DNA from: CAYMTR01 sp964393405
GTDB lineage: Bacteria; Bacteroidota; Bacteroidia; Bacteroidales; Prolixibacteraceae
Direction of reading: 5' to 3'
Assembly: GCA_964393405.1 (NCBI GenBank)
Contig: CAYMTR010000089.1
Coordinates: 1 to 6,148, forward strand
DNA length: 6,148 nucleotides
In this document: one piece after another, positions 5,308-6,148 of the stretch
Position numbering within the stretch: the first letter of the stretch is position 1
How the letters are laid out: each line of letters opens with the position of its first letter
Translations under genes and position numbers: made by a program
The notes under the pieces: generated by a model
The model's database searches: none
Told to the model about the DNA's origin: nothing
The model's input: only the letters and a program-made list of their open reading frames with translations

Positions 5308-5775
5308 TTAATAATCCCATAAGTACTTTGGCATTTCCATTTTTATTTCAGCTGCTCTTTTTCTTATTTCCTTTTCTAAGCGTACTTTTGAATTCTCCTT
5401 AACACCAAGCTGTATCGTGCTTGAAGATCGAATTACAACATCTTTTGCAATTTCTAAAGCCCTTTTTTCAATCATTTTTTCAATGCTTTGTTCTTTTGGA
5501 ATAAATCCATAAACAAGTTTCATATTAAGCGCTTCAGCAACTTCATTAAGCCCTTTAATTGTAATTGAACCCTTGACTTCACGTTCTTCGATCTCTTTTA
5601 CACTTTGAGGAGATATTTTTAAGCGAGAACCTAATTGTCTTAGCGACATCCTTAAAGCTGATCGTATGGTATGTATCCATCCTTCTTGCGGTACTGCAAT
5701 TGAATTCAAAGGTCTAAACAATGCCAATTTTCTATCAGCTTGTTCTATTAAAAGTCTGTGTTTTGAAATATCCAT
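5308..5775 (-). CDS. Mobile mystery protein A (helix-turn-helix regulator)
   Basis: The 155-residue protein matches the family named 'mobile mystery protein A', found with mobile DNA. Family signatures are EQADRKLALFRPL (11-23), the GWIHTIRSALRMSLRQLGSRL core (32-52), SPQSVKEIEEREVKGSITI (55-73) and ALNMKLVYGFIPK (82-94). The XRE-type helix-turn-helix spans about 36-90. A charged helical C-terminal part (96-148) ends EMPKYLWDY, as in close relatives. The usual partner, 'mobile mystery protein B' with a Fic domain, normally lies directly downstream; here the next gene is ablA, 114 bases away. The protein probably binds DNA and may act as the antitoxin-like regulator of a Fic module. I start it at ATG 5775; the frame runs to a TTG at 5832, but the extra 19 residues (DNSYYSLKLDDYN...) are not family-like. 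A weak AGGA lies upstream. Confidence 0.85.
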   Translation of the reverse strand: MDISKHRLLIEQADRKLALFRPLNSIAVPQEGWIHTIRSALRMSLRQLGSRLKISPQSVKEIEEREVKGSITIKGLNEVAEALNMKLVYGFIPKEQSIEKMIEKRALEIAKDVVIRSSSTIQLGVKENSKVRLEKEIRKRAAEIKMEMPKYLWDY

Positions 5776-5841
5776 CAGGTTATATCCTAAATTATAATCA
5801 TCCAATTTAAGGCTATAATATGAATTATCCAAATGTTTTTA

Positions 5842-5853
5842 AGGCAAATGCCT
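5842..5853. repeat. Short palindrome upstream of the helix-turn-helix gene
   Basis: AGGCA and TGCCT pair around two bases, about 67 bases before the ATG of the mobile mystery protein A gene. It is compact like an operator half-site pair and could be an autoregulation site, but a 5-bp palindrome is easily produced by chance. Confidence 0.2.
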
Positions 5854-5897
5854 GACAGCAATATTTTCTTAATACTGGAAATGAAGTGCTTGAATTC

Positions 5898-5927
5898 GAT
5901 TAACTCTCTTTAGAGATATAATTAATC
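5898..5927. repeat. Nested inverted repeats between the small membrane protein and the regulator gene
   Basis: GATTAA (5898-5903) and TTAATC (5922-5927) are inverted complements, and inside them TCTC (5905-5908) pairs with GAGA (5913-5916). The structure begins just after the stop codon of the 53-residue gene on the minus strand. There is no T-run, so it is either a weak 3'-end hairpin or a dyad upstream of the regulator gene. Confidence 0.3.
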
Positions 5928-5929
5928 CG

Positions 5930-6091
5930 TTATTTGAATTTTCTTTCAGTATATTGCCCAAAATAGTAAAATGCTGCTATTGGTATGAACATAAACTTTG
6001 CTGATTTTTCAAGAAGATTAACCTGATTAAGGATGACTAAAACTATTGCAATCAGTAAAATTACAATAATGTCGATAGTTCTTTTTTTCAT
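5930..6091 (-). CDS. Small two-helix membrane protein (53 residues)
   Basis: This short gene starts ATG AAA AAA AGA (MKKRT) and ends ERKFK with a TAA stop. A long hydrophobic helix covers about residues 6-23 (IDIIVILLIAIVLVIL) and a second about 33-46 (FMFIPIAAFYYFGQY). Charged residues sit at both ends and in the NLLEKSAK turn (25-32), giving a helical hairpin with both ends probably cytoplasmic. The final GQYTERKFK resembles small conserved membrane proteins of unknown function in Bacteroidota, from memory. The clean layout (basic start, hydrophobic helices, basic tail) makes chance unlikely. No Shine-Dalgarno sequence is seen. It lies 154 bases before the regulator gene on the same strand. 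Confidence 0.72.
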   Translation of the reverse strand: MKKRTIDIIVILLIAIVLVILNQVNLLEKSAKFMFIPIAAFYYFGQYTERKFK

Positions 6092-6148
6092 TGGATATAG
6101 TTTTATTAATCTTTATAGAATGAACTTAAAGTCCCTAATTTAAATAAT
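6092..6148 (-). other. AT-rich leader of the small membrane protein gene
   Basis: These 57 bases hold the region upstream of the 53-residue gene. I see no complete promoter, no Shine-Dalgarno sequence and no coding sequence that can be supported before the window ends. Confidence 0.3.

Noticed and set aside
5776..5832. TTG start adding 19 residues to mobile mystery protein A
   Set aside because: The added residues are not family-like, and a good ATG lies at 5775 just before the conserved EQADRKLALFRPL segment.
1..6148. CRISPR array, rRNA, tRNA or intact insertion sequence
   Set aside because: I saw no regularly spaced repeats of array type, no conserved RNA gene segments and no transposase reading frame on either strand.

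Overview
The window is about 6.1 kb of AT-rich DNA, and every gene I can support lies on the minus strand, so genes are read from high to low coordinates. It looks like Bacteroidota chromosome. The evidence is a YD-repeat lipoprotein, a 73-residue antitoxin-like protein of a kind I know mainly from that phylum, a cysteine-rich DUF3795 protein, general absence of Shine-Dalgarno sequences before start codons, and one match to the Bacteroidota -7 promoter box. I cannot name a genus.

Layout in transcription order. (1) 6091-5930: a 53-residue two-helix membrane protein. (2) 5775-5308: a helix-turn-helix protein of the 'mobile mystery protein A' family, without its usual Fic-domain partner. (3) 5193-3051: an overlapping pair, lysine 2,3-aminomutase (ablA) and beta-lysine N6-acetyltransferase (ablB). 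Together these make the compatible solute N-epsilon-acetyl-beta-lysine from lysine, which points to an organism facing salt or osmotic stress. (4) 2993-2199: a lipoprotein with YD/RHS-type repeats. (5) 2158-1775: a VOC (glyoxalase-fold) protein. (6) 1774-1344: a 431-base gap holding a 13-bp palindrome, a REP-like repeat and other hairpins, with an AT-rich promoter-like stretch at its low-coordinate end. (7) 1343-936: the DUF3795 protein. (8) 859-638: the antitoxin-like protein, with no toxin beside it. (9) 606-169: a four-helix membrane protein. (10) 108-1: the start of another lipoprotein, cut by the window edge.

Only ablA-ablB form a clear functional unit. They overlap by 11 bases, and both have good Shine-Dalgarno sequences, which their neighbours lack; this suggests a foreign origin or a need for strong translation. 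The rest is a loose collection of small accessory genes. An unpartnered mobile-associated regulator, an unpartnered antitoxin-like gene and a hairpin-rich gap point to past gene gain and loss. I see no rRNA, tRNA, CRISPR array, intact insertion sequence or clearly new multi-gene system. The features most worth follow-up are the structured gap at 1461-1774, the two unpartnered genes, and the repeats in front of ablA next to a possible regulator.
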